Part shown: one piece after another, positions 7,524-15,083 of the stretch
Layout of the letters: the number at the start of each line of letters is the position of its first letter
Position numbering within the stretch: position 1 is the stretch's first letter
NCBI RefSeq assembly: GCF_031844705.1
Contig: NZ_CP134609.1
Location: 4,774,001-4,838,000 of the forward strand
Source: Streptomyces sp. ITFR-16
GTDB taxonomy: Bacteria > Actinomycetota > Actinomycetes > Streptomycetales > Streptomycetaceae
Length of the DNA stretch: 64,000 nucleotides
Reading direction: 5' to 3'
Notes under the pieces: model-generated
Database searches by the model: none
What the model was told of the DNA's origin: nothing
The model's input: the letters and a program-made list of their open reading frames with translations, nothing else
Made by a program: the position numbers and the translations under genes

Positions 7524-8186
7524 GTGGACACCGTCACCCGTACCGCCACCGGAGCGGCGCAGCCGCGTACGCCCCGCCCGCGGGCCGACGCCCTGCGCAA
7601 CCGGGAGCGGATCGTGACGGCCGCGCGCGAGATGTTCGTCGAGTTCGGGCCGGACGTGCCGCTCGACGAGGTCGCCCGCCGTGCCGGCGTCGGCAACGCC
7701 ACCCTCTACCGGAACTTCCCCGACCGGGCCGCACTGACCCACGAGGTCGTCCTCGCCGTCACCTCCCGCACCACCGAGCGCGCCGAGGAGGCCGCGAACG
7801 AGGAGCCGGACCCCTTCGTCGCACTCACCCGCTTCGTGCACGCGGCGGCCGACGAACGGATCGGGGCCCTGTGCCCCATGCTGTCCGGCGGCTTCGACAA
7901 GGACCACCCCGAACTGCTCGCCGAGCGCCGGCGCCTCGAAGAGGCCGTCGAGGGGCTCGTCGCGCGCGCCATGTCCGCGGGGCGCCTGCGTACCGACATC
8001 GCCGTCGGTGACGTACTGGTCGCCCTCTCCCAGCTCACCCGGCCGCTGCCGGGCATCGCCTGCCCGAACATCGACCGGTTCACCCACCGCCACATCCAGC
8101 TGTTCCTGGACGGACTGGAGGCCCCGGCCCGCTCCGTCCTGCCCGGAACGGCGGCGACCTTGGAGGATCTGCGGCGCCGGACCTGA
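7524..8186 (+). CDS. TetR-family transcriptional repressor
   Basis: A 220-residue regulator. The N-terminal helix-turn-helix spans about residues 20-65, with the typical IVTAAREMFVEFG ... ARRAGVGNATLYRNFPDR signature; the C-terminal ligand-binding half is divergent and defines no ligand. The GTG start is chosen because AAGGAG lies eight bases upstream. It is followed after about 210 bases by a drug-exporter gene on the same strand, so it most likely represses that exporter and perhaps itself through the inverted repeats upstream. The divergent neighbour is the secreted protease. Confidence 0.88.
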   Translation: MDTVTRTATGAAQPRTPRPRADALRNRERIVTAAREMFVEFGPDVPLDEVARRAGVGNATLYRNFPDRAALTHEVVLAVTSRTTERAEEAANEEPDPFVALTRFVHAAADERIGALCPMLSGGFDKDHPELLAERRRLEEAVEGLVARAMSAGRLRTDIAVGDVLVALSQLTRPLPGIACPNIDRFTHRHIQLFLDGLEAPARSVLPGTAATLEDLRRRT

Positions 8187-8266
8187 CCGTGCCGGGCCCC
8201 TCGGGGGCCGAGCGCGTTCCTGACCGCCCGAGCGCCTTGCCGATCAGTCAAGCGGCTCCCTGATCA

Positions 8267-8304
8267 CCTCACGCACCTGATCGCCTCACGCATCACCTCA
8301 CGCA
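8267..8304 (+). repeat. three direct repeats of CCTCACGCA before the MFS gene
   Basis: CCTCACGCA occurs at 8267, 8284 and 8296, with related CTCACG elements following to about 8350. They fill the leader between the tetR stop and the exporter start. The function is unknown; iterated operator half-sites are possible. Confidence 0.45.
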
Positions 8305-8396
8305 TCTTCTGACCGACCCTCACGACTCTCACGCCCGTCCCGTTCTCACGGTTCACGACCTCGTGCGCTCTCGCGCGTCCCTAGGTGGCTACTCCC

Positions 8397-9929
8397 ATGT
8401 CAAAAACAGCTGATATCCGACTCCCGGACCCCAGTCGCTGGAAGGCGCTGGCGTTCATCGCGCTCGCGCAGTTGATGGTCGTGCTCGACGCCACGATCGT
8501 GAACATCGCGCTGCCGCACGCCCAGACCGCCCTGGGGATCACGGACGCCAACAAGCAGTGGGTCATCACGGCCTACGCCCTCGCCTTCGGCGGGCTGCTG
8601 CTCTTCGGAGGGCGCATCGCCGACCTCTGGGGCCGCAAGCGCACCTTCGTCGTCGGTCTGATCGGCTTCGCGCTGGCGTCCGCGCTCGGTGGTGCGGCGC
8701 AGAACCAGGGCATGCTGTTCGGCTCCCGCGCGCTCCAGGGTGTCTTCGGCGCCCTGCTGGCCCCGGCCGCCCTCTCGCTGCTCGCGGTGATGTTCACCGA
8801 CGCCAAGGAGCGCGCCAAGGCGTTCGGCATCTACGGGGCGATCGCCGGTGGCGGTGGCGCCGTCGGCCTGATCCTCGGCGGATTCCTCACCCAGACGCTG
8901 AACTGGCGCTGGACCTTCTTCGTCAACATCCCGTTCGCGATCGTCGCGGCCGCCGGTGCCTACTTCGTGATCCGCGAGCCCGCCGGCAGCCGTAACCGCT
9001 CCTCGCTCGACATCCCGGGCGTCGTCCTGTCCGCGCTGGGCCTGGTCTCGCTGGTGTACGGATTCACCCGCGCCGAGTCCAGCGGCTGGTCGGACTCGCT
9101 GACCGTCGGCACGTTCGTCGCCGCCGGTGTGCTGCTGCTGGCCTTCGTCCTGACCGAGTCCAGGGTCAAGTCGCCGCTGCTCCCGCTGCGCGTCGTGATG
9201 GACCGCAACCGGGGCGGTGTCTACCTCTCGCTGGGCCTGGCCGTCATCGCGATGTTCGGCCTGTTCCTCTTCCTCACGTACTACCTCCAGGTCGTCCAGG
9301 GCTACTCGCCGATCAAGACCGGCTTCGCCTTCATGCCGATGATCGTCGGCATGATCACCGGGTCGACGCAGATCGGTGCCCGGCTGATGACGCGGGTCCC
9401 GGCCCGTCTGCTGATGGCTCCCGGCTTCCTGACCGCCGCCGTCGGCATGCTGCTGCTCACGCAGCTGGAGATCGACTCCTCGTACGCCGCGGTCATCCTG
9501 CCGGGCCAGCTGCTGCTGGGTCTGGGCATGGGCACGGCGTTCATGCCGGCCATGTCGCTCGCCACGCACGGTGTCGAGCCGCGTGACGCGGGTGTCGCCT
9601 CCGCGATGGTCAACACCTCGCAGCAGGTCGGCGGTGCGATCGGTACGGCCCTGCTGAACACGATCGCCGCCTCGGCCGCCACGGCGTACGCCACCTCGCA
9701 CGCCGCGCTCGGCGCCAGGAACCCGGAGCTGCTGAAGCTCCAGTCGATGGTGCACGGCTTCACCGGTGCCATCTGGTGGGCCGTCGGCATCCTGGTGGTG
9801 GCCGCCGCCATCGCGGTGACCTTCATCAACGCCGGCCGGCCGTCCGCGACCACCACGTCGGCGGGCTCCGGTTCCGGTGACGCCGACGGTGTCGAGGACG
9901 AGTTCAAGATTCCGGTCGTCGCTCACTGA
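8397..9929 (+). CDS. MFS drug exporter, DHA2 (EmrB/QacA) type, 14 TM
   Basis: A 510-residue integral membrane protein of the drug:H+ antiporter-2 group. Motifs: LDATIVNIALP in TM1 (motif D1-like), the loop motif GRIADLWGRKR between TM2 and TM3 (motif A), and LGGFLTQTLNWRWTFFVNIP (motif C/G region). About 14 hydrophobic segments are visible, and the tail after residue 480 is polar. The ATG follows AGGTGG by eight bases. Its place after a TetR gene indicates repressor-controlled efflux; the substrate is unknown. A strong bidirectional terminator separates it from the convergent marR gene. Confidence 0.9.
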   Translation: MSKTADIRLPDPSRWKALAFIALAQLMVVLDATIVNIALPHAQTALGITDANKQWVITAYALAFGGLLLFGGRIADLWGRKRTFVVGLIGFALASALGGAAQNQGMLFGSRALQGVFGALLAPAALSLLAVMFTDAKERAKAFGIYGAIAGGGGAVGLILGGFLTQTLNWRWTFFVNIPFAIVAAAGAYFVIREPAGSRNRSSLDIPGVVLSALGLVSLVYGFTRAESSGWSDSLTVGTFVAAGVLLLAFVLTESRVKSPLLPLRVVMDRNRGGVYLSLGLAVIAMFGLFLFLTYYLQVVQGYSPIKTGFAFMPMIVGMITGSTQIGARLMTRVPARLLMAPGFLTAAVGMLLLTQLEIDSSYAAVILPGQLLLGLGMGTAFMPAMSLATHGVEPRDAGVASAMVNTSQQVGGAIGTALLNTIAASAATAYATSHAALGARNPELLKLQSMVHGFTGAIWWAVGILVVAAAIAVTFINAGRPSATTTSAGSGSGDADGVEDEFKIPVVAH

Positions 9930-9959
9930 GCCACCGCCACCCGGCCGCTGTGAAGCGCG

Positions 9960-9996
9960 CGCTGCCCCGGTTCCGTCCGACGGAACCGGGGCAGCG
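9960..9996. terminator. bidirectional hairpin between MFS and MarR genes
   Basis: Arms CGCTGCCCCGGTTCC and GGAACCGGGGCAGCG are perfect (15 bp) around a seven-base loop, placed between two convergent genes, 30 bases after one stop and 19 from the other. Confidence 0.85.
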
Positions 9997-10014
9997 GTGT
10001 GTGGCGGGGTGGTG

Positions 10015-10521
10015 TCAGCGGAGCCAGGGCAGGTCGGCGTCCGTGCCCTCGGGCTGCAGCCCGGCCGCCAGCACCTGCATGATCTCGCCCAGCGAGCGCA
10101 CCTGCTCCGGGGTGAGCCGGTCGAACATCGCCTGCCGTACGGCCTTGACGTGGCCCGGTGCGGAGCGGCGGAGCATCTCGAACCCCTCGTCGGTGAGCAC
10201 CGCGTTCTGGCCGCGCTTGTCGGACGGGCAGTCCTCGCGGCGGACCCAGCCGTTCTTCTCCAGCCGGGCGACGGCGTGCGAGAGCCGGGAGCGGGTGATC
10301 TTGGCGTCCTTGGCGAGCTCGGTCATCCGCTTCTGGCGGCGCGGCGCCTGCGAGAGCTGGACGAGCAGCCCGTAGTAGATGTGCGGCATGCCGGCGTCGC
10401 CCTGCAACTGGCGGTCGAGATGGTCCTCCAGCAGCGTGGTGGCGTGGAGGTACGCCCGCCAGACGCACTGTTCTTCGTCGGTGAGCCAACGCGGCTGCTC
10501 ACCGGTGGGTGCCGTGGTCAT
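10015..10521 (-). CDS. MarR-family transcriptional regulator
   Basis: A 168-residue winged-helix protein. The helix-turn-helix and wing are visible at about residues 60-105 (MTELAKDAKITRSRLSHAVARLEKNGWVRRE, split here across helix 3, helix 4 and the wing), flanked by the dimerisation helices usual for MarR. An ATG preceded at five bases by GTGGAG is taken as the start; a GTG nine bases upstream would bury that ribosome-binding site. It is divergent from a LigB-type dioxygenase gene, with about 140 bases of AT-richer promoter DNA between them. This is the classic arrangement in which a MarR protein controls itself and the adjacent enzyme, relieved by a phenolic ligand. Confidence 0.88.
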   Translation of the reverse strand: MTTAPTGEQPRWLTDEEQCVWRAYLHATTLLEDHLDRQLQGDAGMPHIYYGLLVQLSQAPRRQKRMTELAKDAKITRSRLSHAVARLEKNGWVRREDCPSDKRGQNAVLTDEGFEMLRRSAPGHVKAVRQAMFDRLTPEQVRSLGEIMQVLAAGLQPEGTDADLPWLR

Positions 10522-10544
10522 GTACTCCACTGTACGACCTTTTC

Positions 10545-10621
10545 TTGAAAGTTGAACTAGATAGAGCTAAGGTCTCCGAAGGTGGGAGCTTGAAGATTAA
10601 AGAACTAATCCTTCGGAAGCT
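10545..10621 (+). promoter_or_regulatory. divergent promoter/operator region of marR and the dioxygenase gene
   Basis: TTGAAA (10545-10550) and TAAGGT (10568-10573) are 17 bases apart, a good vegetative promoter for the rightward gene. Downstream, GATTA-N6-TAATC (10595-10610) lies inside AGCTT...AAGCT (10587-10621), giving nested inverted repeats suited to MarR binding. This is the most AT-rich DNA in the neighbourhood. Confidence 0.45.
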
Positions 10622-10663
10622 CACCAGAAGACTTACCTTGAGCAGCAGCGGATGGGGAGTGCC

Positions 10664-11446
10664 ATGACAGTCACCGCGGAGCGCATGCCCGCCCTCTACC
10701 TCTCCCACGGCGCCCCGCCGCTGGCCGACGACCCGCTCTGGCCCGCCGAGCTGGCCGCCTGGTCGGCGGGGCTGCCGCGCCCCAAGGCCGTGCTGATGGT
10801 CTCCGCCCACTGGGAGGAGGCCCCGCTCGCCGTCGGCGCCACCGAGACGATCCCGCTCGTCTACGACTTCTGGGGCTTCCCCGAGCACTACTACCAGGTG
10901 CGGTACGAGGCCCCCGGCGCCCCGAAGCTCGCCGAGAGCGTCCGCAAACTGCTGCGCGGCGCCGGTACGCCGGTCCAGGACATCCCGGACCGCGGCCTCG
11001 ACCACGGCGCCTACGTCCCGCTGGTCGAGATGTTCCCCGAGGCCGACATCCCGGTGCTGCAGATCTCCATGCCGACGCTGGACCCGCAGAAGCTGATGGA
11101 GATCGGGCGCAGGCTCGCGCCGCTGCGCGACGAGGGCGTCCTGATCGTCGGCAGCGGCTTCTTCACGCACAACCTGGCCGCGCTGCGGCATCAGGGCGGC
11201 GGCGTTCCCGGCTGGTCGGTGGAGTTCGACGACTGGGGGCAGCGCGCGCTCCAGGCGCAGGACATCGACGCGCTGCTCGACTTCGAGCACAAGTCCCCGG
11301 CCGGGCGGCTGGCGCATCCGCGCACCGAGCACTTCGCCCCGCTCTTCGTCACGCTCGGCGCCTCGGAGGGCGAGCTCGACCGGGGCCGCAGTGTGATCGA
11401 CGGCTTCTGGATGGGGCTGGCCAAGCGCTCGGTGCAGTACGGCTGA
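10664..11446 (+). CDS. DODA-type (LigB-fold) extradiol ring-cleavage dioxygenase
   Basis: A 260-residue member of the class III extradiol dioxygenase family related to YgiD/4,5-DOPA dioxygenase. Conserved metal-site histidines are visible in LSHGAPP (His about 15), SAHWEE (His about 50), GSGFFTHN (His about 170) and RTEHFAPL (near residue 225). Such enzymes use Fe(II) or Zn(II) to open catechol rings; plant-type DODA makes betalamic acid from L-DOPA, but the bacterial substrate is generally unknown. The second ATG is chosen because GGGGAG lies five bases before it; an ATG 12 bases upstream is possible. Divergent from marR and probably controlled by it in response to aromatic compounds. Confidence 0.82.
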   Translation: MTVTAERMPALYLSHGAPPLADDPLWPAELAAWSAGLPRPKAVLMVSAHWEEAPLAVGATETIPLVYDFWGFPEHYYQVRYEAPGAPKLAESVRKLLRGAGTPVQDIPDRGLDHGAYVPLVEMFPEADIPVLQISMPTLDPQKLMEIGRRLAPLRDEGVLIVGSGFFTHNLAALRHQGGGVPGWSVEFDDWGQRALQAQDIDALLDFEHKSPAGRLAHPRTEHFAPLFVTLGASEGELDRGRSVIDGFWMGLAKRSVQYG

Positions 11447-11452
11447 GGCGCG

Positions 11453-11484
11453 GCGGGCCGGTCCGGGGTGCCGGCCCGGCCCGC
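11453..11484. terminator. GC-rich hairpin between convergent genes
   Basis: GGGCCGG and CCGGCCC pair around a nine-base loop (11455-11477), with a further overlapping GCGGGCC/GGCCCGC option. It lies between the dioxygenase stop and the oppositely oriented questin-oxidase-like gene. Confidence 0.55.
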
Positions 11485-11519
11485 TGGCCCGGGTCCGGCC
11501 CGGCTCGGTACAGTCCGGC

Positions 11520-12473
11520 TCAGAACACCGGAGGGTTCAGCTCGACCGCGCGCAGGGCGGCCGTCAGGGCCGGGGCGTCAGCGACGTCCAGCGCGGTGTC
11601 GGAGAACTTGATGGTGTGGTCGTCGCCGTGTGCGGCGGCCCGCGCGAAGACCTCCTCGGCGGACAGCCCGCCGGCTTCGGCGCGGACGGCGGCGGGCTCC
11701 GCCGGGGTGTACGCGGCCGTGACCGCCGCGCTCGCCGCCCAGGCAGCCTCCAGGCTCGCCGCCCACAGCTCGCGGGGGAGCGCGGGCAGCGCCCGCAGGA
11801 CGGCGTTGGGCGCGGTGGCCGCGTGCACCAGCATGATCGGTTCGCCGTGCCCGTACGCCGCATAGCGGTGGGTGGCGGCCCGCACCAGTTCCGCCAGCCG
11901 GTCCCGGGCGTCGTCGGGGCCGGTCACGGGCTGCCCGGGCCACTGCGGGAATCCGGTCAGCCGGCCCAGCCGGTGGCGGGCCGCCCAGTAGCCGAGGCCG
12001 TGGGCCAGCTCGGTGGTGCGGGGTGCGTTCCGCTCGCCGTCCAGCAGGGTCCGGATGCTGTGGCCGACCCGGATCACCGGGTGCGTGGCGCCCGCCGCGA
12101 TGCCGGGGAGCAGCCGGGGCCACCACTCGGCCAGGACCTCGCGCCAGGGCCGCTCGGCCGTCTCCCGCTCGAAGTACACCGTCCAGTCGGCGATGCGTCC
12201 GGGGTCGCCCAGTGCCTCGCGCCAGTTCGCCGGGGTCACCTCGGCGACCCGGTCGGGCATGTCCTCCAGTTTCGCGCGGTAGTGGTCCAGCCAGCGGTGC
12301 ACCGTCGGCGCCTGGCCGCGGCGGACCAGGGCCTCGACGGCCATCGGGGCGTGATTGGTCAGCCAGCCGTGCCGCTCGGGGCCGAAGGAGTGGATGCGCT
12401 CCAGCGCCTCGTCGAGCGTGCCGGAGGCGTCGGGTGCGGTGGGGGCCGGTGCGGTGTGCGTCGTCTCGTCCAT
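11520..12473 (-). CDS. questin oxidase-like protein (DUF4243 family)
   Basis: A 317-residue soluble protein. An N-terminal SFGPERHGWLTNHAPM segment, a central GATHPVIRVGHSIRTL (compare the family's HP-LIHLGYA-E motif) and AYGHGEPIMLVHAATAPNAV near the middle match the questin oxidase family. In fungi these open an anthraquinone ring by Baeyer-Villiger chemistry; bacterial members have no assigned substrate. No cofactor motif is evident. The ATG start lacks a strong ribosome-binding site. It stands as a single gene, with tandem repeats in its upstream region. The role in secondary or aromatic metabolism is inference only. Confidence 0.65.
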   Translation of the reverse strand: MDETTHTAPAPTAPDASGTLDEALERIHSFGPERHGWLTNHAPMAVEALVRRGQAPTVHRWLDHYRAKLEDMPDRVAEVTPANWREALGDPGRIADWTVYFERETAERPWREVLAEWWPRLLPGIAAGATHPVIRVGHSIRTLLDGERNAPRTTELAHGLGYWAARHRLGRLTGFPQWPGQPVTGPDDARDRLAELVRAATHRYAAYGHGEPIMLVHAATAPNAVLRALPALPRELWAASLEAAWAASAAVTAAYTPAEPAAVRAEAGGLSAEEVFARAAAHGDDHTIKFSDTALDVADAPALTAALRAVELNPPVF

Positions 12474-12540
12474 GCGTCCTCACGCTAGGCATCGGCCCGG
12501 GGCCCGGTAACCGGCTGCGGTCGCAGGGCTGCGGGGCGCC

Positions 12541-12611
12541 GGGACTAGGACCGCGGTCCCGGATGTTCCGAGCAGCCGGGACTAGGACCGCGGTCCCGGA
12601 TGTTCCGAGCA
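12541..12611. repeat. tandem duplication of a 37-bp unit containing a palindrome
   Basis: Two near-identical copies start at 12541 and 12578 (34 identical bases, then GCC or ACC). Each contains the perfect palindrome GGACCGCGGTCC plus an upstream GGGACTA half-element. They sit 68 bases upstream of the leftward questin-oxidase-like gene and about 315 bases upstream of hrdD. This looks like a pair of operators rather than coding DNA. Confidence 0.7.
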
Positions 12612-12839
12612 ACCAGGAGTCGGCCCCGGCCGTCTTCGGGGTAGGAGCGCAACCGGAGCGGGTGGTTGCGTCGTATGTGAGGGCGGTCTCATGTGCGCGA
12701 CGCGGGCGGATGTCCGTACGGGACGCCGGATCACCGGTGAAACCCGCTCTGACCTGCGCTTCAGGGCGCGATGGTGTCAGGTACCCGTCTCAGTGACGCG
12801 ACAGGGTACTGCATGATCGCGAAAATGAATGCCAGGCAT

Positions 12840-12866
12840 GGGAATTCTGTCCGGATTCCAGTCGTT
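12840..12866 (+). promoter_or_regulatory. SigR-type promoter of hrdD
   Basis: GGGAAT, then 18 bases, then GTT matches the Streptomyces SigR consensus GGAAT-N18/19-GTT. It predicts a leader of about 55 bases before the hrdD start codon. In S. coelicolor hrdD is a known SigR (thiol-oxidative stress) target, which agrees with this reading. The rest of the 450-base gap (12474-12927) shows only the tandem repeat and a GTACCC/GGGTAC inverted repeat near 12780-12815. Confidence 0.75.
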
Positions 12867-12927
12867 GTTTCCATCGGATGCAGGGCACCCGAAAGGGTGT
12901 CGCGACCTACTCAGCAAGGGAGCACGC

Positions 12928-13926
12928 ATGGCAACCCGTGCCGTCGCCCGACGTTCGTCCGCCACCGGCGGGACCAACCGGGCGAGCAGCGTTCGCGCCG
13001 TGGGCGGAGAGATCGCCGATCGCGACCTGGTCGGCATGTACCTGGACGAGATCGCGCGCACGCCGCTGCTCGACGCCGCCCGGGAGGTCGAGCTGTCGCA
13101 GACCGTCGAGGCCGGCGTCTTCGCGCGGCAGATCCTCGACGGCGCGGTGGAGAGCGACGCCGGCGGCGCCTCGCGCGAGGAGCTGGAGGCGCTGGTCGCC
13201 GAGGGCGAGCGCGCCAAGGACATATTCATCCGTTCCAACCTCCGCCTCGTCGTCGCCGTGGCCCGCCGCTACCCCCGGGCCGGGCTCCCCCTGCTCGACC
13301 TGATCCAGGAGGGCAACGCGGGCCTGGTGCGCGCGGTCGAGAAGTTCGACTACGCCAAGGGCTTCAAGTTCTCCACGTATGCGACGTGGTGGATCAGGCA
13401 GGCCATCACCCGCTCCATAGCGGACCAGTCGCGCACGATCCGGCTCCCCGTCCACCTGGTGGAGGAGCTCGGCCGGATCCGCCGGGTGCAGCGCGAGTTC
13501 AACCGCGAGCACGGGCGCGACCCGGAGCACGCGGAGATCGCCGCCGAGCTGGACTCCACCCCGGGCCGCGTCGGTGACGTGCTGGACTGGGCCCGTGACC
13601 CGGTCAGTCTCAACATGTCGGTCGACGACGACGGCGACACCCAGTTCGGCGACCTGCTGGAGGACACCTCCGCCGTCTCGCCCGAGCAGTCGGTGATGAC
13701 GCTCCTGCGCAGCGAGGAGCTGGAGGACCTGATCGGCAAGCTCGACAACAGGACCGCCTCCATCATCCGGATGAGGTATGGAATCGAGGACGGCCGCGAG
13801 CGCACCCTGACCGAAGTGGGCAAGCAGCACGGGCTCACCAGGGAGCGGATCCGCCAGATCGAGAAGCACGCGCTGCTCGAATTGAAGCGAATGGCTCACG
13901 ACACGGGCTTTGACGCTGCGGCGTGA
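12928..13926 (+). CDS. hrdD: principal-like RNA polymerase sigma factor HrdD
   Basis: A 332-residue group 2 sigma-70 factor. Region 1.2 (DLVGMYLDEIARTPLL, about 33-48), region 2 with the -10-binding FSTYATWWIRQAITR (about 148-162), region 3 and region 4.2 with GLTRERIRQIEKHALLELK (about 303-321) are all intact. The N-terminus MATRAVARRSSATGG and the overall sequence match my memory of S. coelicolor HrdD rather than HrdA, HrdB or HrdC. The ATG follows AAGGGAG. A SigR-type promoter lies upstream. HrdD recognises promoters much like those of HrdB and is dispensable in S. coelicolor. A terminator follows about 55 bases downstream. Confidence 0.93.
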   Translation: MATRAVARRSSATGGTNRASSVRAVGGEIADRDLVGMYLDEIARTPLLDAAREVELSQTVEAGVFARQILDGAVESDAGGASREELEALVAEGERAKDIFIRSNLRLVVAVARRYPRAGLPLLDLIQEGNAGLVRAVEKFDYAKGFKFSTYATWWIRQAITRSIADQSRTIRLPVHLVEELGRIRRVQREFNREHGRDPEHAEIAAELDSTPGRVGDVLDWARDPVSLNMSVDDDGDTQFGDLLEDTSAVSPEQSVMTLLRSEELEDLIGKLDNRTASIIRMRYGIEDGRERTLTEVGKQHGLTRERIRQIEKHALLELKRMAHDTGFDAAA

Positions 13927-13980
13927 GCCCGAGTCCAGTAACCTCCGAATTGGGCCGCTTCACTTCGGCCCCCTGAAGCT

Positions 13981-14017
13981 GAGTCCCGGCGCCCACCCCC
14001 CCCTGGCGCCGGGGCTC
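13981..14017. terminator. bidirectional terminator between hrdD and the WYL regulator
   Basis: GAGTCCCGGCGCC pairs with GGCGCCGGGGCTC (13 bp, one G-T) around an 11-base C-rich loop, followed by CCTTTTCCC on the plus strand. Confidence 0.8.
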
Positions 14018-14058
14018 ATCCCTTTTCCCGGCCCTTCCGGTGTCCTGCGGCCCTCGGG

Positions 14059-15021
14059 TCAAGGCGCCGCCGAGCGGGTCAGCCGGCCGCCCAGGTCGTT
14101 CAGATACGCCACCAGGGCCGGTGGCTCGTGCGCGGTGAACTCGCAGTCCACCAGGGCCAGCCGCACCGCCACCCACTCCAGCGAGTCCACCAGCACGGCC
14201 CGCAGCCGGCAGCCGCCCTCGGCCGTCGGCTCCAGCGGGCCGACCGACGCGGGCAGCCGCGCGGCCACGAACTCCGCCGGAGCCGCGAAGCTCACGTCCA
14301 CCGCGACCCCCGCCTGCCTGCGCGCCATGGAACTGCTGAGGAACTCCGCCGCGTCGCCCGTGGGCAGCTCCCGGGGCGCGAACCGGGCCCCGGTCGCGAA
14401 CGGCTCGCTCACCCGGTCCACCCGGAAGGTGCGCCACGCCTCCCGCTGAAGGTCGTACGCCACCAGGTACCAGCGCCACCCGGTGCTCACCAGCCGGTAC
14501 GGCTCGACCTGCCGCCGCGTCTCGGCGCCGTCCCCCGCGCGGTAGGCGAACCGCAGCCGCTCCCGCCCGGTGACGGCGGAGGCGATCACAGTCAGCGTCC
14601 GCGGGTCGATGGTCGAACCGTCCCCGCGCGTGAGCGGCACGGTCGCGTTCTGCAGGGTGGAGACCCGGTGGCGCAGCCGGGCGGGCAGCACCTGCTCCAG
14701 CTTGGCCAGCGCGCGTACGGAGGCCTCGTCGACGCCCTCGATGGCGTGGCCGGCCCCGGCCCGCAGCCCCACCGCGATGGCCACCGCCTCCTCGTCGTCC
14801 AGCAGCAGCGGGGGCATGGCGCTGCCCGCGACGAGCCGGTACCCGCCGACCGAGCCGCGCGTTGCCTCGACCGGATAGCCGAGGTCGCGGAGGCGGTCGA
14901 TGTCGCGGCGGATGGTGCGCGGGCTCACGTCGAGCCGGTCGGCGAGTTCGCTGCCCGGCCACTCGCGCGGCGTCTGGAGCAGTGACAGCAGATTCAGCAG
15001 TCGTGCCGGGGTGTCGGTCAT
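14059..15021 (-). CDS. helix-turn-helix/WYL-domain transcriptional regulator
   Basis: A 320-residue regulator: an N-terminal DeoR-like winged helix (about residues 5-60, RLLNLLSLL ... SELADRLDVSPRTIRRDIDRL), then a WYL ligand-sensing domain with the signature Trp-Tyr-Leu at about 184-186 and a C-terminal WCX extension. WYL domains are thought to bind nucleotides or nucleic acid. Two ATGs are possible, at 15051 and 15021; the second leaves room for a promoter and is used. It is divergent from an MFS exporter, with the palindrome GGTCATGACC in the short intergenic region, which suggests that it controls itself and the exporter. Confidence 0.87.
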   Translation of the reverse strand: MTDTPARLLNLLSLLQTPREWPGSELADRLDVSPRTIRRDIDRLRDLGYPVEATRGSVGGYRLVAGSAMPPLLLDDEEAVAIAVGLRAGAGHAIEGVDEASVRALAKLEQVLPARLRHRVSTLQNATVPLTRGDGSTIDPRTLTVIASAVTGRERLRFAYRAGDGAETRRQVEPYRLVSTGWRWYLVAYDLQREAWRTFRVDRVSEPFATGARFAPRELPTGDAAEFLSSSMARRQAGVAVDVSFAAPAEFVAARLPASVGPLEPTAEGGCRLRAVLVDSLEWVAVRLALVDCEFTAHEPPALVAYLNDLGGRLTRSAAP

Positions 15022-15045
15022 GTCACCCAGGATGCCCGCCCATTG

Positions 15046-15055
15046 GGTCATGACC
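15046..15055. promoter_or_regulatory. palindrome GGTCATGACC in the WYL/MFS intergenic region
   Basis: A perfect 10-bp palindrome followed by TGACCT, centred in the short space between two divergent start codons. This is the expected place for the WYL regulator's operator. A TAACTT box (15072-15077) just before the exporter ATG suggests a leaderless or very short transcript. Confidence 0.4.
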
Positions 15056-15083
15056 TGACCTAGTGGGCGTCTAACTTCTTCCT

